DNA of 64,000 bases from contig NZ_CP032101.1 in NCBI RefSeq assembly GCF_003544855.1, positions 930,001-994,000 of the forward strand, read 5' to 3'. Shown one piece after another: positions 46,784 to 54,873 of the stretch (within the stretch, counting starts at the first letter, position 1; every line of letters begins with the position of its first letter). Source of the stretch: Malaciobacter marinus. GTDB taxonomy: Bacteria; Campylobacterota; Campylobacteria; Campylobacterales; Arcobacteraceae. The notes below the pieces were generated by a model. That model did not search any database, had not been told where the DNA came from, and worked only from the letters and a program-made list of their open reading frames with translations. The translations under genes were made by a program, and so were the position numbers.

Positions 46784-47194
46784 ATGAAAAGAATTTCAAA
46801 TTTTTATAAAGATAAGTTTTATGTTGAAATACTTGTAGCAACATTGCTTTTTATTATTGCTATTGCTATGAATAAATTAATGGATTTTATTATTTATATG
46901 CTTTATTTTATTATCTTTCTTGAAATAGTAAGAATTGTAATTAATTTTATTAGAGAGCAAAAAGTAGTATTAAGTATTCTTGTTGATGCTTTTATTATTT
47001 TAACACTAAGAGAGCTTATTTTAAATGTAGTAAAAGTAAATAAAGAGGATTTAACATCTTTTGATGCATTGTTTTCTAGCCCTGTTAATTTTAATATAAT
47101 GATATTATCAGGAGTGATAATATTTTTATTTTTTGTAAGATACTTATCTATTAAAACTTGTCCTCAAAATCTCTTACAAGAAACCAAAGATTAA
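46784..47194 (+). CDS. PsiE-like phosphate-starvation membrane protein
   Basis: A 136-residue membrane protein with four hydrophobic helices. The DAFIILTLRELILNV segment is characteristic of the PsiE family, named after an E. coli phosphate-starvation gene; biochemical function is unknown. It starts one base after the ADP-ribosylglycohydrolase stop, and a strong terminator overlaps its 3' end, ending the 45646-47194 unit. Confidence 0.75.
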   Translation: MKRISNFYKDKFYVEILVATLLFIIAIAMNKLMDFIIYMLYFIIFLEIVRIVINFIREQKVVLSILVDAFIILTLRELILNVVKVNKEDLTSFDALFSSPVNFNIMILSGVIIFLFFVRYLSIKTCPQNLLQETKD

Positions 47195-47220
47195 AAAGGT
47201 CAAAATTAGACCTTTTTAAT
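47190..47220 (+). terminator. Terminator after PsiE-like gene
   Basis: A perfect 12-bp stem, ATTAAAAAGGTC (47190-47201) with GACCTTTTTAAT (47209-47220), over loop AAAATTA. The right arm includes a T5 tract. It can act in both directions. The remaining 270 bases up to the RRM gene hold a TATAAT at 47398-47403 and otherwise no recognised feature. Confidence 0.75.
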
Positions 47221-47492
47221 CTTAAGCATAATCTTTTCTTTAAACTATAAATGTTTATAGTTTAATTTTCTTTTATAGAACTCTTTAGCTACCATAAAAT
47301 AGGAGTTAATTAGTTTTCTTAATTTTTTAATTTAAATAAATTTAAAAATTTTTTATATTTTTTTGAAAAAACCAGTAGAAAATACAGTTTTTTATAGTAT
47401 AATCTTCTTACTAATATTTTTAATGTACCCAATACAGACTAAGAGGATGTAAAAGGTTCGTTAATTATATAACAATAAAAGGAAAAGAAAAA

Positions 47493-47771
47493 ATGCAAAT
47501 TTACGTTGGGAATATGTCTTATCAGACTACAGAAGAGAGTTTAAGAGCTTTATTTGCTCAGTATGGAGAAGTTAGTTCTGTAAAGATTATTACTGATAGA
47601 GAAACTGGAAGAGCTAAAGGTTTTGGATTTATCGGTATGGAAGATAATAGTGCTGGACAAAGTGCTATTGAAGAATTAAATGGAACAGAATTTGAAGGAA
47701 GAACTCTTAAAATTAATGAGGCTAAACCAAGAGAAGAAAGACCAAAAAGAAACTTTAATAGTAGATTTTAG
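47493..47771 (+). CDS. RRM-domain RNA-binding protein
   Basis: A 92-residue protein that is one RNA-recognition motif: RNP2 IYVGNM at residues 3-8 and RNP1 KGFGFIGM at 42-49, then an Arg-rich tail EERPKRNFNSRF. Such proteins resemble the cyanobacterial RbpA group and are thought to bind structured or AU-rich RNA, possibly in cold response; no target can be named. It is monocistronic with a candidate -10 at 47398, implying an unusually long leader of about 85 bases, and ends in a strong terminator. Confidence 0.9.
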   Translation: MQIYVGNMSYQTTEESLRALFAQYGEVSSVKIITDRETGRAKGFGFIGMEDNSAGQSAIEELNGTEFEGRTLKINEAKPREERPKRNFNSRF

Positions 47772-47810
47772 TCTAAACTATTATTTTAAAGCTTACAGTC
47801 TTTAAAGTAT

Positions 47811-47846
47811 AAAGGGAATGAAGTTAATCTTCATTCCCTTTTTTTA
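47811..47846. terminator. Bidirectional terminator between RRM gene and xth
   Basis: AAAGGGAATGAAG (47811-47823) pairs with CTTCATTCCCTTT (47829-47841) over loop TTAAT, followed by a T-run to 47846. On the other strand the 5' A-run supplies a short T-run. It separates two convergent genes and is among the strongest in the window. Confidence 0.85.
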
Positions 47847-48629
47847 TAGCTCTAATTCAAGTGCAATTGGACAATGGTCACTTCCCATATATTCATCTAA
47901 AATATAAGCATTTTTGATATTATCTTTTAAATCTTCACTTACATAAAAATAATCAATTCTCCAGCCAACATTATTTGCTCTGGCATTTGCTCTATAACTC
48001 CACCAGCTATATTTATCTTTAATATCACCATTTACATATCTAAATGTATCAATATATCCATGATTTAAAAACTTTGTAATCCAATCTCTTTCCATTGGTA
48101 AAAAACCAGATTTTTTTTCATTTGCTTTAGGTCTTGCAATATCAATTTCTGTATGAGCTGTATTTACATCACCACAAATTATTAATGAAAAATTTTCTTT
48201 TTTTAAATTTTCACAATATTCTAAAAATCTATCATAAAATTGCATTTTATACTCAAGTCTATCATCATTACTTTGACCATTTGGAAAATATACATTAAAA
48301 AATGCAATCTTTTTACCATCAAAGTTAAAGTGTGCTTCGTTTATTCTACCTTCTTTTAAAATATCAACATTAAGTGTATTATCACTAAATATAGGTTCAA
48401 TATCACTATAAAGGGCAGTTCCTGAACGACCTTTGATACTACAAGGGTTAATATGTGTAAAGTTAAACTCTTTATCAAAAATAGTTTTTGGAATTTGATT
48501 TTCTTCTGCTTTAATTTCTTGAAGACCTAAAATATGAACATTATCATTATCAACCCACTTTAAGGCTTCTTTTTTATCTACTGCTCTAACTCCATTTACA
48601 TTCCATGAAATAAACTTATATGTTTGCAT
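47844..48629 (-). CDS. xth: Exodeoxyribonuclease III
   Basis: AP endonuclease/3' exonuclease of base-excision repair, 261 residues. SWNVNGVRA, LQEIKAEE (metal-binding Glu), GDVNTAHTEID (catalytic Asp/Asn) and the C-terminal GSDHCPIALEL (catalytic Asp-His) are all present. It is convergent with the RRM gene and shares the terminator. A small secreted-protein gene lies 7 bases upstream on the same strand. Confidence 0.93.
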   Translation of the reverse strand: MQTYKFISWNVNGVRAVDKKEALKWVDNDNVHILGLQEIKAEENQIPKTIFDKEFNFTHINPCSIKGRSGTALYSDIEPIFSDNTLNVDILKEGRINEAHFNFDGKKIAFFNVYFPNGQSNDDRLEYKMQFYDRFLEYCENLKKENFSLIICGDVNTAHTEIDIARPKANEKKSGFLPMERDWITKFLNHGYIDTFRYVNGDIKDKYSWWSYRANARANNVGWRIDYFYVSEDLKDNIKNAYILDEYMGSDHCPIALELEL

Positions 48630-48635
48630 ATTTTG

Positions 48636-48860
48636 TTAATCCTTTTTTTCTTTTTGTTTGCTTTGTTTTTCTTTATTTTTTGTTTCTTTTGTCTGTTTTT
48701 TTAATTCATCAAATTCATTGTGAAAAGATGATTTAGTAAAATCTTTCTTGTTATTTCCAATTAAGGAATCACCTTTTCCACCATGCATATCTATTTTGCC
48801 ATAATTATTTGAAAAACCAATAGTTATTAAACTAAGGGTTAAAAGTATCAATTTTTTCAT
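48636..48860 (-). CDS. Small Lys-rich secreted protein, unknown
   Basis: A 74-residue protein with a clear signal peptide (about 17 residues) and a mature part that ends in a Lys/Glu/Gln-rich, presumably disordered helix. No motif is recognised. It overlaps the gene upstream by 29 bases and precedes xth by 7, so the three may be co-transcribed. Function unknown. Confidence 0.6.
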   Translation of the reverse strand: MKKLILLTLSLITIGFSNNYGKIDMHGGKGDSLIGNNKKDFTKSSFHNEFDELKKQTKETKNKEKQSKQKEKKD

Positions 48861-49101
48861 TTCTTCTTTTCCTTAAATTTTTAAATATTCCATAGATTGT
48901 AATAGCAATCCAAAATACTTCAATTATAAAAGAACCAAGATTAAAATGAACACATAGTGAAATAAGTAATAATATAGCACCAACTAAATTTAATAATTGA
49001 TATTGAATTGAGTGAATATCATATTTACCTAATTGTAAAAATAAATAACCAGTTACAACAAATGCCATGCCTACGAAGCCTATCCATTGGAAAATGTCCA
49101 T
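48832..49101 (-). CDS. Small membrane protein of CBU_0592 type
   Basis: An 89-residue protein with three predicted helices. The pattern WIGFVGMAFVVTGYLFLQLGK, then QYQLLNLVGAILLLI and IIEVFWIAITIYGI, matches a widespread family of small membrane proteins (CBU_0592-like) of unknown function. The C-terminus is basic and faces the cytoplasm. It overlaps the downstream small secreted-protein gene by 29 bases. Confidence 0.7.
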   Translation of the reverse strand: MDIFQWIGFVGMAFVVTGYLFLQLGKYDIHSIQYQLLNLVGAILLLISLCVHFNLGSFIIEVFWIAITIYGIFKNLRKRRNEKIDTFNP

Positions 49102-49208
49102 TTTTTACCTTCTTTAAATGTATATAAAATAATATTATTAATACAAAAAAATCTATTTTAAATAAAAAAACTTTTCTATAATACGAAATATTTTTATTTA
49201 GGATTTTT

Positions 49209-49664
49209 TTGAAACTTATAATTTTACTCTTTTTTGCTTTATTAAATTTAAATGCAGATTCTTCTTTCAATAAAATAAATATGAATGCAAATTTTTATAT
49301 TTATCAAGGTGAAAAGAAATCTGATAATATGAATTTTATTTATGATATTAGCATTTATCATAATACAAAAGATGAGTTTACATCTAAATCATATTGTTTT
49401 TTAGCTTCAAAAAAAAACATGAAATTAAATTTTGACAATAAATCAAAATACAAAATCTGCTTAAATAATAAAAATAAGATTTTTGTGTATATACTAAATA
49501 AATCAAATAGATACACAAAAAGTAAAGACTTTGATGCTAGTATTAATAATATATCTCTCAAAATTAAAGGAAATAAGCATACTTGTAAAAAAAATGCAAA
49601 TACTTATGCTTTACTTCATACAAACATAAATAAATGTTTAAAAAATATAAATAATAAATCTTAG
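49209..49664 (+). CDS. Secreted basic protein, unknown
   Basis: A 151-residue protein with a signal peptide (about 16 residues) and a Lys/Asn-rich mature part containing four Cys (in YCFLAS, KICLNN, HTCKKN and NKCLKN), probably two disulfides. Start is TTG behind AGGAT. It is divergent from the small membrane-protein gene. No family is recognised and base composition resembles the neighbourhood. Confidence 0.55.
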   Translation: MKLIILLFFALLNLNADSSFNKINMNANFYIYQGEKKSDNMNFIYDISIYHNTKDEFTSKSYCFLASKKNMKLNFDNKSKYKICLNNKNKIFVYILNKSNRYTKSKDFDASINNISLKIKGNKHTCKKNANTYALLHTNINKCLKNINNKS

Positions 49665-49798
49665 ATTTTATGATTTCTTAAGAATAAACTATATAGAATT
49701 TAATTTCTTAAATTAAGTGAATTCCAAGGTTTGGAACGACAATTATACTTTACTTGTCAAATGCTTTTTTAAAAAACTGAAGTTTCTAAGGTTTTTAA

Positions 49799-50350
49799 AT
49801 GCAGCGAAATAAAAAAATCCTTTTATTAAGTCATTGTCTATTAAATGTAAATTCAAAAGTAAATAAAATTGCAAATTATGGTGGTTGCTTAGAAGAGTTA
49901 ATGGTTCCTTTAATTCAAAAAGGCTATGGCTTTATTCAACTTCCTTGTCCTGAATTATTATCTTGTGGTATAAAAAGATGGGGACAAGTAAAAGAACAAC
50001 TTGATACTCCTTATTTTCGTAAACACTGTGAAAAGCTACTTGAACCAATAATACAACAACTTATTGATTATAGTAATAGTGGTTATAAAATATCTGCTTG
50101 TATAGGTGTCGATAATAGTCCTAGTTGTGGAGTAAATACTACTTGCAAATCTTCTAAATGGGAAGGTGAAATTGATAGTTCTTTTTCTTTGGAAGAAACT
50201 TTGAATTCATTGAATATAGTTAATGAAAAAGGTGTTTTTATGGAAGTCTTTAAAAATTTATTGGATAAAAATGCAATAAATTTAGACTTTTATGCAATAA
50301 ATGAATCTAATCCAAATACTTCAGTAAAAAATATTTTAAAGGAATTATAG
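49799..50350 (+). CDS. TudS-related desulfidase-like protein
   Basis: A 183-residue protein of the DUF523/TudS-related family. Three Cys positions expected to bind an iron-sulfur cluster are visible: Cys13 in SHCLLN, Cys in LLSCG, and Cys in DNSPSCGVN. Related proteins remove sulfur from thiouracil; the substrate of this branch is unknown. The stop overlaps the GTG start of the next gene by one base, tying it to the amino-acid transporter downstream and suggesting use on an imported sulfur compound (inference). Confidence 0.8.
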   Translation: MQRNKKILLLSHCLLNVNSKVNKIANYGGCLEELMVPLIQKGYGFIQLPCPELLSCGIKRWGQVKEQLDTPYFRKHCEKLLEPIIQQLIDYSNSGYKISACIGVDNSPSCGVNTTCKSSKWEGEIDSSFSLEETLNSLNIVNEKGVFMEVFKNLLDKNAINLDFYAINESNPNTSVKNILKEL

Positions 50351-51075
50351 TGAAAAAATTTATAGCGGGATTTTTACTTTGTTTTTCAATGTTTTCTTAT
50401 GCCCAAGAAGATGTAATAACAGTAGGGCTTTGTGCAGCTTATCCACCATTTGAATCAAGAGATGCAAAGTCTGGTGATATTGTAGGTTTTGATATTGACT
50501 TAGCAAATGAAATAGGTAAAGTATTAAATAAAAAGATTGTAATTAAAGATGCTGAATGGCAAGCTTTATTAGGTGGATTAAAAACAAATCAATATGATAT
50601 GATTTTAAGTGCTATGAGTCGTCAAGAAGCTGGAGAAAATAATGTGAATTTATCAAATACATATTATTTACTAAATGATGTAATTGTAGTAAAAAAACAA
50701 AATAATAAAATTACTTCAAAACAAGATTTAAAAAATAAAGTTGTTGGTGTACAACTTGGAAGTGGAAGTGAACAAATTGTTGATAAGTTAAAAGGCTTAA
50801 AAAAAGTTGCAAGATATAACTATAATCCAGAAGCATTTTTAGACTTAAAACATGAAAGAATTGATGCAGTTGTAGTGGGTTATGCATATGCTGCTAAACA
50901 AAAGAATTTTAAAAGTGAATATAAAATAGTTGATAAATTAGCTCCATCAGAATTAGTTGTTGTAATGAAAAAAGATAAAGATGAGTTAACAAAACAAATA
51001 AATATGGCATTAACTAAACTAAAATCAAATGGTGTATATGATAAATTAGTTCAAAAATGGTTAGAAGTAAAATAG
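50350..51075 (+). CDS. Polar amino acid ABC transporter substrate-binding protein
   Basis: A 241-residue receptor with a signal peptide of about 19 residues and the SBP_bac_3 fold: VGLCAAYPPFESRD, GFDIDLANEIGKVL and NTYYLLNDVIVVKK. The R in AMSRQE aligns with the carboxylate-binding residue of the family. GTG start overlaps the TudS-like stop, and the permease begins next to its own stop. Specificity could be cystine, glutamate or another amino acid. Confidence 0.88.
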   Translation: MKKFIAGFLLCFSMFSYAQEDVITVGLCAAYPPFESRDAKSGDIVGFDIDLANEIGKVLNKKIVIKDAEWQALLGGLKTNQYDMILSAMSRQEAGENNVNLSNTYYLLNDVIVVKKQNNKITSKQDLKNKVVGVQLGSGSEQIVDKLKGLKKVARYNYNPEAFLDLKHERIDAVVVGYAYAAKQKNFKSEYKIVDKLAPSELVVVMKKDKDELTKQINMALTKLKSNGVYDKLVQKWLEVK

Positions 51076-51729
51076 ATGAATTTTAATGTAGTTTATGACA
51101 ATCTTGGGTTTTTATTTGAAGCTTCTTGGCTTACAATATACTTATCATTTATATCTTTTATAATTGCATTTATAATAGGTATAGTTGTAGGAACTTTAAG
51201 AAGTTATAAAATACATAAACTTTTAGATTTTGTCTTGACTTCATATATAGAAATTTTTAGAGGAACACCTTTATTAATACAGTTATTTTTTATATATTAT
51301 GGTTTGCCACAAGTTGGTATATCAATGTCAAGTCATGAAGCTGCAATTTTAGGTCTTTCATTGAATTTTGGTGCTTATATGTCTGAAATAGTAAGAGCTG
51401 GCGTTCAAGGTATACCAAAAGGTCAGTATGAAGCTTCAAAGTCATTAGGAATGAGTAATCTAAGTATGCTTGCATATATAATATATCCACAAGCATTAAG
51501 ACTTACTCTTCCTACTTTAACTAATACTTATGCTGCTATATTAAAAGATAGTTCTTTAGTTTCTGTTTTATCAATAACAGAATTAACAAGAGCAGGGCAG
51601 TTGATATATGTACGAACATATGAACCTTTTGAAATATATCTTACACTTGGAGTTTTTTATTTTGTAATGACATATTCAATATCAATTATTTCTAAAAAAC
51701 TTGAAAAAAAACTATATTATAATACTTAA
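51076..51729 (+). CDS. Polar amino acid ABC transporter permease
   Basis: A 217-residue HisM/GlnP-type permease with five helices. EIFRGTPLLIQL is the diagnostic start of the family, and GQYEASKSLGMS is the coupling loop that contacts the ATPase. It begins immediately after the receptor stop. No ATP-binding subunit gene follows; the next gene is a TSUP permease 93 bases away, so the ATPase must come from elsewhere. Confidence 0.9.
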   Translation: MNFNVVYDNLGFLFEASWLTIYLSFISFIIAFIIGIVVGTLRSYKIHKLLDFVLTSYIEIFRGTPLLIQLFFIYYGLPQVGISMSSHEAAILGLSLNFGAYMSEIVRAGVQGIPKGQYEASKSLGMSNLSMLAYIIYPQALRLTLPTLTNTYAAILKDSSLVSVLSITELTRAGQLIYVRTYEPFEIYLTLGVFYFVMTYSISIISKKLEKKLYYNT

Positions 51730-51822
51730 AAATATAAAATATAAATTTTAGTTTTTAAAGCTATTTTATTTATAAGTGAGTTTTTGTTATTTTATTTTCT
51801 ATTTTTTAGAAAGTGAAGAAGT

Positions 51823-52539
51823 ATGACAACAGAGATTTTTTTAGGAATAATTACATTTTTTACATCAACAATTGCAGGTGTTGTTGGACTTGGTGGAGGT
51901 ATGATTTTAATAGCAATCTTACCATCTTTTTTACCTGTAAATGCTTTGATTCCTGTACATGGCTTAACACAAATGTCTAGTAATTTCAGCAGAGCCGTTT
52001 TTGGATATAAAGATGTGCAATATCAAGTTATACCTAAGTTTATCTTTGGCTCACTTTTAGGAACTGCTCTTATTTCAAGTATTATTTATTATATCTCTTT
52101 AGAGTATGTACCTCTTTTTATAGGTGTGTATATTCTTCTTTCTTTGTGGTCTACAAAATTTAATGAAAAAATAAAAAGATTTGAAAGTTATTTTATAATA
52201 GGTTTTTTTCAAACAGGTCTTTCTCTTGTTGTTGGTGCAACAGGACCTTTGACTATGACTTTACTTTATAAAGATTTTGAGAAAAAAGATGAAGTTGTTG
52301 CAACAGCTGCTGCACTTATGGGTATTACTCATATTTTTAAAGTATTTGTCTTTATCTTTTTTGGTTTTGCATTCTTTGAGTATCTTTGGCTACTTGTTTT
52401 TATGATTGTTGGAGCAGTTGCAGGAAGTTATGCAGGTACAAAATTAAGAAATAAAATTGATGGTAAAAAATTTAGATCTTTACTTAAAATACTATTATCA
52501 ATCTTAGCAATCAAAGTAATTGTTTCAGTTTTTATTTAA
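51823..52539 (+). CDS. TSUP/TauE-SafE family permease
   Basis: A 238-residue membrane protein with about eight helices and the two-fold repeat of the sulfite exporter family. GVVGLGGGMILIAIL is the first-repeat motif and VVGATGPLTMTLLY the second-repeat counterpart; VPLFIGVYILLSLW lies between. Members export sulfite, sulfonates or sulfoacetate. The preceding desulfidase-like gene and amino-acid transporter fit a sulfur theme, but the substrate here is not established. Confidence 0.8.
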   Translation: MTTEIFLGIITFFTSTIAGVVGLGGGMILIAILPSFLPVNALIPVHGLTQMSSNFSRAVFGYKDVQYQVIPKFIFGSLLGTALISSIIYYISLEYVPLFIGVYILLSLWSTKFNEKIKRFESYFIIGFFQTGLSLVVGATGPLTMTLLYKDFEKKDEVVATAAALMGITHIFKVFVFIFFGFAFFEYLWLLVFMIVGAVAGSYAGTKLRNKIDGKKFRSLLKILLSILAIKVIVSVFI

Positions 52540-52581
52540 TATTAGATATAATAAGAAATAATAAAATAAAAGGACAAGAAC

Positions 52582-52773
52582 ATGTTTGTTAAATTAAATG
52601 ATAGAGTTTACTTAAATCTAGCAAGAATTACTAGAATAAAAATTGATCAAGTAGAAGATGGAATAAGAATTAGATTTTATGAAGGTCAAGATCAAGTTGC
52701 AAAATCTCAAAAATTTGCTTCTATTGAAGAAGCAGATCAATGGCTTGAAAAGTTTTTGAAAATAGAAAAATAA
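52582..52773 (+). CDS. Small soluble protein, unknown
   Basis: A 63-residue protein with alternating strands (YLNLARITRIKI, IRIRFYEGQD) and a C-terminal helix. AAAGGA precedes the ATG and a terminator follows the stop. Codon use fits the genome, so it is likely expressed. No family is recognised. Confidence 0.6.
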   Translation: MFVKLNDRVYLNLARITRIKIDQVEDGIRIRFYEGQDQVAKSQKFASIEEADQWLEKFLKIEK

Positions 52774-52779
52774 TATTCT

Positions 52780-52803
52780 AATAAGAGGTTTTAACCTCTT
52801 ATT
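52780..52803. terminator. Convergent terminator before ferritin
   Basis: AATAAGAGG (52780-52788) pairs with CCTCTTATT (52795-52803) over loop TTTTAA between convergent genes. There is no long T-run, so strength is moderate. It overlaps the ferritin stop. Confidence 0.55.
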
Positions 52804-53308
52804 GATTTGTAGGATCGTTAAATACTCTTGCACTTAGCTCTTTATCTATTGTATATAATCCATATCCGTTATCTCCCACAAGTTTGATATGGTCAATAAT
52901 CTCTTTTACTGTTGCTTCTTCTTCAACTTGTTCTGTTACGTACCATTGAAGTAAGCTATATGTAGCATGATCTTTATCTTTCATAGCTAAATCACTTAAA
53001 ATATTTAAATTTTTAGTCATTTTTTGTTCATGTGCTAATGATTTTTTAAATACATCAAGTAAAGATTTATACTCAACTTTAACTTCATCAATTGCTGGAA
53101 GTTTAATCTCTACATCTTGGTCTTCAAGGTATTTGAAAAGTTTCATTCCATGAGCAACTTCTTCTTGATACTGAATTAAAAACCAATTTGATGCACCATT
53201 AAAACCCTCTTTTGAACAGTATGCACTCATACCAAGATAGATATATGCAGAGTGATACTCTTTGTTTAATTGCTCTATTAATGCTTCTTGTAAATCTTTA
53301 CTAATCAT
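52799..53308 (-). CDS. ftn: Non-haem ferritin
   Basis: A 169-residue four-helix ferritin that oxidises and stores iron in 24-meric shells. Ferroxidase-centre ligands are Glu in NKEYHSA, Glu and His in EEVAHGM, and the later Glu in EQVEEE. Length and C-terminal helix are normal for bacterial FtnA. It is monocistronic, divergent from ppaC, and preceded by AGGAGA. An iron-regulated promoter is likely upstream but no clear Fur box was seen. Confidence 0.93.
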   Translation of the reverse strand: MISKDLQEALIEQLNKEYHSAYIYLGMSAYCSKEGFNGASNWFLIQYQEEVAHGMKLFKYLEDQDVEIKLPAIDEVKVEYKSLLDVFKKSLAHEQKMTKNLNILSDLAMKDKDHATYSLLQWYVTEQVEEEATVKEIIDHIKLVGDNGYGLYTIDKELSARVFNDPTNQ

Positions 53309-53459
53309 GTTGTCTCCTTTTTTTAATTATATTAATTATAACAAGTAATAGTAATATACTTGTTTAAAACTAACATAACAAAACTTTAGATAAAATCACA
53401 AAATTTAAAATACAACTGGTTCCCTTTTTGTTGGGGAACAATAAAAAGGATATTTTTTT

Positions 53460-54380
53460 ATGGCAATTTATACATGTGGACACACAACTCCTGATTCAGA
53501 CTCAATATGTTCAGCTATCTCTTTAGCATATTTATTAAATAAAATAGGGCGTGAGGCAATTCCAGCACGACAAGGACCAGTTTCGCCTGAAACTCAATTT
53601 ATTTTAAATAGATTTGGTTTTGAAGCACCAGAACTTAAAACAGAGTTTGCTGGTGAAGAGATTTTTATTACTGATTATTCAGATAGAGGTCAAGCTCCAA
53701 AAGATATTGATGAGGCTACTATTGTTGGTATTGTTGATCATCATAAATTAGGAGATTTAACTACTTCAACACCACTTGAATGTTGGATTAGACCTGTTGG
53801 TTGTACTAACACAATTGTAAAAGAGATGTATGATTATCATGGTGTAGAAATTCCTGCAAATATTGCTGGTGTTATGCTTTGTGCTATTTTAAGTGATACT
53901 GTTATTTTTAAATCACCAACATGTACAGATATTGATATTAAAATAGTTAGAGAACTTGCACAAATTGCTGGTGTTGAAGACTTTGGTGCATTGGGTATGG
54001 AGATGTTTAAAGTAAAATCAGCAGTTGATGGAGTTCCTGTAAGAGAACTTATCTTAAGAGATTACAAGCCATTTGATATGCATGGAAGTGCTGTTGGTAT
54101 TGGACAACTCGAAGTTGTTGATTTGGCAATTTTTGATAATGTAAAAGATAAATTACAAGCTGATTTAGATGCGCTTAGAGTTGAAAATGATTTACATACT
54201 GCTTGTTTACTTTTAACTGATATTATGAAAGAGGGTTCTGAAGTACTTGTTTCATCAGAAGATACATCTGTATTTGAAAAAGCATTTGATGTAAAATTAG
54301 AAGATGGAAAAGTTTGGTTAGATGGTTGTCTTTCAAGAAAAAAACAAATTATCCCTTTCTTAGAACCAGCATTTGCATAA
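53460..54380 (+). CDS. ppaC: Manganese-dependent inorganic pyrophosphatase
   Basis: Hydrolyses pyrophosphate to drive biosynthesis; family II (DHH) enzyme of 306 residues. H8-x3-D12-x-D14 in GHTTPDSDS, Asp in ITDYSDRG and the DHH motif VDHHKLGD are metal ligands; the C-terminal SRKKQIIP contains the substrate-binding Arg-Lys-Lys. It has its own terminator downstream and is divergent from ferritin. Confidence 0.96.
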   Translation: MAIYTCGHTTPDSDSICSAISLAYLLNKIGREAIPARQGPVSPETQFILNRFGFEAPELKTEFAGEEIFITDYSDRGQAPKDIDEATIVGIVDHHKLGDLTTSTPLECWIRPVGCTNTIVKEMYDYHGVEIPANIAGVMLCAILSDTVIFKSPTCTDIDIKIVRELAQIAGVEDFGALGMEMFKVKSAVDGVPVRELILRDYKPFDMHGSAVGIGQLEVVDLAIFDNVKDKLQADLDALRVENDLHTACLLLTDIMKEGSEVLVSSEDTSVFEKAFDVKLEDGKVWLDGCLSRKKQIIPFLEPAFA

Positions 54381-54382
54381 AT

Positions 54383-54413
54383 AAAAAGATAGCTTAATTG
54401 CTATCTTTTTTTT
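54383..54413. terminator. Terminator after ppaC
   Basis: AAAAAGATAGC (54383-54393) pairs with GCTATCTTTTT (54400-54410) across TTAATT, followed by T-rich sequence to 54413. The A-run on the left makes it usable in both directions, so it could also end minus-strand transcripts coming from the deaminase gene. Confidence 0.82.
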
Positions 54414-54453
54414 AAGAGCTAAATTTTACTTTTTAGTTTTAAAAAGTTAAGAT

Positions 54454-54477
54454 AAAAAGCAAGCAAACGACTTGCTT
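54454..54477 (-). terminator. Minus-strand terminator-like hairpin
   Basis: On the minus strand AAGCAAG (54477-54471) pairs with CTTGCTT (54463-54457) across TCGTTTG, followed by T-rich sequence at 54458-54454. It would end a transcript coming from the deaminase gene, or a separate RNA covering the structured region just upstream. Confidence 0.5.
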
Positions 54478-54560
54478 ACAGTTAGATATTTGTTGTCTAC
54501 CTTGCTTGTATGCACTTTCTTCGAGAAAACTGATAAAGAGTGCATACAGTAGTATTATTC
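54454..54560 (-). ncRNA. Candidate structured RNA beside the deaminase gene
   Basis: This stretch is richer in GC than its surroundings and has nested structure but no credible frame. GTATGCACT (54508-54516) pairs perfectly with AGTGCATAC (54539-54547), enclosing a second small hairpin (TTCT/AGAA around TCG), and a separate hairpin at 54457-54477 ends it. The minus strand gives a terminator at its 3' end, so I favour that strand; a weak promoter-like TTTACT (54425-54430) and TAAGAT (54448-54453) pair would instead drive the plus strand. AvcD deaminases are controlled by a small RNA, AvcI, but that lies on the 5' side. Expression is unproven. Confidence 0.35.
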
Positions 54561-54873
54561 TAAAGGTACAAATAGTTTCGTGCGTAAGTGAAAATAAACA
54601 TATAGCTTCTAGCTTCATCAAAGTTTAGGAAGAAAAAAAGTTTAAACTATCATTTGTGAATTTATTAAATAGAAGTTACAAGTTTAAATAAATCAAAAAG
54701 TGAGAGAGAAGATAATTGAAGAATATTTAATAGATAATATAGAATAATATTAAATGGTAGAATAAAACTTGAGGCGAGAAATAATATGGGTACAGTTTAA
54801 TAACCAGAACTTTTAAATATCTTTCAATGACACTTAAAAGTTTGATATTATCAATAGTTTTATTCTCTCTATG
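54561..54873. other. Gene-free stretch between structured region and deaminase
   Basis: About 310 AT-rich bases with stops in every frame. The only pattern noted is the palindrome TTGATATTATCAA at 54842-54854, immediately beyond the deaminase stop. No gene, promoter or repeat is supported otherwise. Confidence 0.5.

Noticed and set aside
49025-49270. 81-codon minus-strand frame
   Set aside because: It overlaps the membrane-protein gene and the divergent secreted-protein gene and has no family-like features.
54454-54560. tRNA or retron RNA in the structured region
   Set aside because: No cloverleaf, T-loop or anticodon stem fits, and no reverse transcriptase gene is near.
54439-54621. 60-codon minus-strand frame in the gap after ppaC
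   Set aside because: It spans the hairpins, has no ribosome site and an odd composition; structure explains the region better than coding.
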